Position numbers and translations under genes: made by a program
The notes under the pieces: model-generated
Seen by the model: only the letters and a program-made list of their open reading frames with translations
What the model was told of the DNA's origin: nothing
The model's database searches: none
Shown here: one piece after another, positions 5,296 through 6,592 of the stretch
Layout: each line of letters opens with the position of its first letter
Position numbering within the stretch: position 1 is the first letter of the stretch
Source: Rhodospirillaceae bacterium
GTDB lineage: Bacteria; Pseudomonadota; Alphaproteobacteria; MPNO01; UBA2964
Assembly (NCBI GenBank): GCA_018660305.1
Contig: JABJKO010000114.1
Location: forward strand, 1-6,592
Length of the DNA: 6,592 bases
Direction of reading: 5' to 3'

Positions 5296-5973
5296 TTGAA
5301 AGGCGCCACAGTTTTGCTTTCAGAATTGTCCCCCGATCCCGATTGGGAGGACGATTTCAATCACTGGTATGATACCCATCAAATTCCCGTCCGAATGAGT
5401 GTCCCAGGGTTTGTAAGCGCCCAACGTTATTGCGATACGGACCGTCCAAACTATTTGGGACTGTTTGAGATCACCGATCTCTCTGTCCTGGACAGTGCGG
5501 AATACGAAAAGGTCAAATCGCAACCTAACGCGCAAACCGCCTGGATGCTTTCGAACACGCTCGACTATGCCCGCTATCTGGGCAAGGAAATCAACGACCA
5601 AAAGCGTGACGATGTGGGCGACGAAGCCCTTGATGCGCCCATTCTCTATGCCGTTTATTTCAGCGTTCCCGACGATCGGGTCGATGATTTCAACAAATGG
5701 TACGACGAGGAACACATCCCCATGCTCTTGAAATGCCCTGACTGGCATCGCATCAGAAGAATCGAAATACTGGATGGGGAGCCGCAGCCCTGGACACATC
5801 TCGCGCTGCATTATCTGGCCGATTTTTCGGCGCTGGATTCGGCAGAACGGGAAGCCGCGCGCAACACGGATCTGTACAAAAAACTGTCCGAGGAACCGTG
5901 GTTCCGCAGCAGCTATTCCATTTATGACAGAGTCGGCGAACGCTTTTTTGGTGGCGCGACCGCCGCGGCATAG
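5296..5973 (+). CDS. Tandem EthD/DUF4286-like dimeric alpha/beta-barrel protein
   Basis: A 225-residue soluble protein built of two similar halves. DDFNHWYDTHQIP (19-31) recurs as DDFNKWYDEEHIP (130-142), and LFEITDLSVLDSAEYE (56-71) as LHYLADFSALDSAERE (171-186), a period of about 111-115 residues. The FN-x-WYD-x-x-H-IP signature, with an acidic/aromatic helix and a His, belongs to small ferredoxin-like barrel proteins related to EthD and DUF4286. These normally pair as dimers, so the duplication could make one pseudo-dimeric barrel. Such proteins often sit in catabolic clusters, some as cyclases, isomerases or monooxygenase helpers, but most are uncharacterised. The start is TTG behind AAGGAG; the first in-frame Met (residue 34) would remove the first motif. 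It is divergent from the dehydrogenase, and 34 bp ahead of the nucleotidyltransferase gene, probably in one operon with it. The exact function is unknown. Confidence 0.8.
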   Translation: MKGATVLLSELSPDPDWEDDFNHWYDTHQIPVRMSVPGFVSAQRYCDTDRPNYLGLFEITDLSVLDSAEYEKVKSQPNAQTAWMLSNTLDYARYLGKEINDQKRDDVGDEALDAPILYAVYFSVPDDRVDDFNKWYDEEHIPMLLKCPDWHRIRRIEILDGEPQPWTHLALHYLADFSALDSAEREAARNTDLYKKLSEEPWFRSSYSIYDRVGERFFGGATAAA

Positions 5974-6007
5974 CCAGTCGCATTCCCCCACAGCCGGAAA
6001 TGGCCAA

Positions 6008-6592
6008 ATGCCGGAGACCGACCAAGAGATCCGCGCCGCAGCCCTTGAGCTTGCACAAGGTATTTCGCGTTTCCTGGAAGACCAGTTGGGCGACCAATTG
6101 CTCGGCTTTTACCTGCTGGGCAGCCTGGCTCATGGCGGTTTCAACCGCCGCTATAGCGATATCGATGTCGGCCTTGTTACCGAAGACGGGATCGATGAGG
6201 CCCTGAGCGCCGCCATAAAGGCGGAGGCGGCAAAACTGTCACCAGTGCTGGCGCCCAAACTCTCGCTATTCTGGGCAGACAGACAGTTTTCCATTGGTCG
6301 CTTTCCCCCCCTCGACCGGCTGGATTATTTAGACAAAGCCGTTCCGCTGGTGGAGCGTGAACGGATCGTGATCGACAGACCGACACTTTCTGAAGTCCGC
6401 GCCTATCTGCGCGGCGCCCCGTTTGAAAACTGGGCAAGCGGGACAAAGAAGTTTGCCGCCCTGACAACCCTCGATCCGGAAAATCACAAGCCGTACCTGC
6501 GCGCCCATCTTTATCCGGCGCGGTTCGCCTATAGCTGGCGCACCGGTAAAATGGCGTCCAACGACGATGCCGTGGAATACCTGAACAAAAAC
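6008..6592 (+). CDS. Nucleotidyltransferase with AadA-like C-terminus (3' partial)
   Basis: The frame is open from ATG 6008 to the window edge, giving 195 residues with no stop. The N-terminal part has the polymerase-beta-type signature GSLAHGG (38-44) followed by YSDIDVGL (49-56), where D51 and D53 should bind the metal for NMP transfer. A third acidic residue is not certain; D91 in FWADRQF is a candidate. Near the end, YLRAHLYPARFAYSWRTGKMASNDDAVEYL (about 163-192) resembles the helical C-terminal part of aminoglycoside adenylyltransferases of the AadA type. No in-frame start precedes 6008 after the previous stop; GGAAA at 5996-6000 is a modest ribosome site. It follows the barrel-protein gene by 34 bp. 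It could modify a small molecule or a protein; resistance cannot be claimed. The family is likely; the target is unknown. Confidence 0.75.
   Translation, partial: MPETDQEIRAAALELAQGISRFLEDQLGDQLLGFYLLGSLAHGGFNRRYSDIDVGLVTEDGIDEALSAAIKAEAAKLSPVLAPKLSLFWADRQFSIGRFPPLDRLDYLDKAVPLVERERIVIDRPTLSEVRAYLRGAPFENWASGTKKFAALTTLDPENHKPYLRAHLYPARFAYSWRTGKMASNDDAVEYLNKN

Noticed and set aside
5320..5991. Minus-strand open frame (223 codons) opposite the tandem barrel gene
   Set aside because: The plus strand carries the repeated FN-x-WYD motifs and a strong ribosome site; the antisense frame has neither.
6000..6206. Plus-strand 68-codon frame starting at 6000
   Set aside because: It is out of frame with the nucleotidyltransferase, whose GSLAHGG and SDIDVG motifs clearly mark the real frame from 6008.

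Overview
The window looks like accessory catabolic DNA from an alphaproteobacterium, probably Rhodospirillales-like. This is inferred from gene types and codon use: moderately high GC, a response regulator with the FFGP-x-RRRR...PERR tail I associate with that group, and a Nac/CynR-type LysR regulator. No ribosomal, tRNA, CRISPR or insertion-sequence signal was seen. Every gene except the last is complete in the window.

Layout. (1) 8-1489 (-): a UbiD-family, prenylated-FMN-type decarboxylase, transcribed away from (2) 1651-2586 (+): a LysR regulator. The 161-bp gap between them holds a near-perfect 25-bp palindrome and a second, weaker dyad, a normal arrangement for a LysR regulator controlling its divergent neighbour. 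(3) 2622-3185 (-): a small orphan receiver-domain protein, convergent with the LysR gene, in which the phosphoacceptor Asp is replaced by Ser. (4) 3186-3402: a 217-bp gap with a terminator-like structure and two dyads. (5) 5156-4284 then 4287-3403 (-): a short-chain dehydrogenase/reductase and an alpha/beta hydrolase resembling meta-cleavage-product hydrolases. The two overlap by 4 bp (GTGA), and the hydrolase Shine-Dalgarno lies inside a perfect hairpin. (6) 5157-5295: a divergent promoter region. (7) 5296-5973 (+): a protein made of two tandem EthD-like alpha/beta-barrel halves, started by TTG behind a strong Shine-Dalgarno. (8) 6008 to the window end (+): a nucleotidyltransferase with an AadA-like C-terminal part, cut by the window edge.

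How they may work together. Decarboxylase, dehydrogenase, C-C or ester hydrolase and a small barrel protein would fit breakdown of an aromatic or cyclic carboxylic compound, with the LysR protein sensing a pathway compound. The substrate cannot be read from the sequence. No UbiX-type prenyltransferase, ring-cleaving dioxygenase or transporter is present, so the pathway must be completed elsewhere. The most notable points are departures from family consensus in three proteins (metal-ligand His to Gln in the UbiD protein, catalytic Ser to Lys in the dehydrogenase, phosphoacceptor Asp to Ser in the receiver) and the RNA/DNA structure at three junctions.
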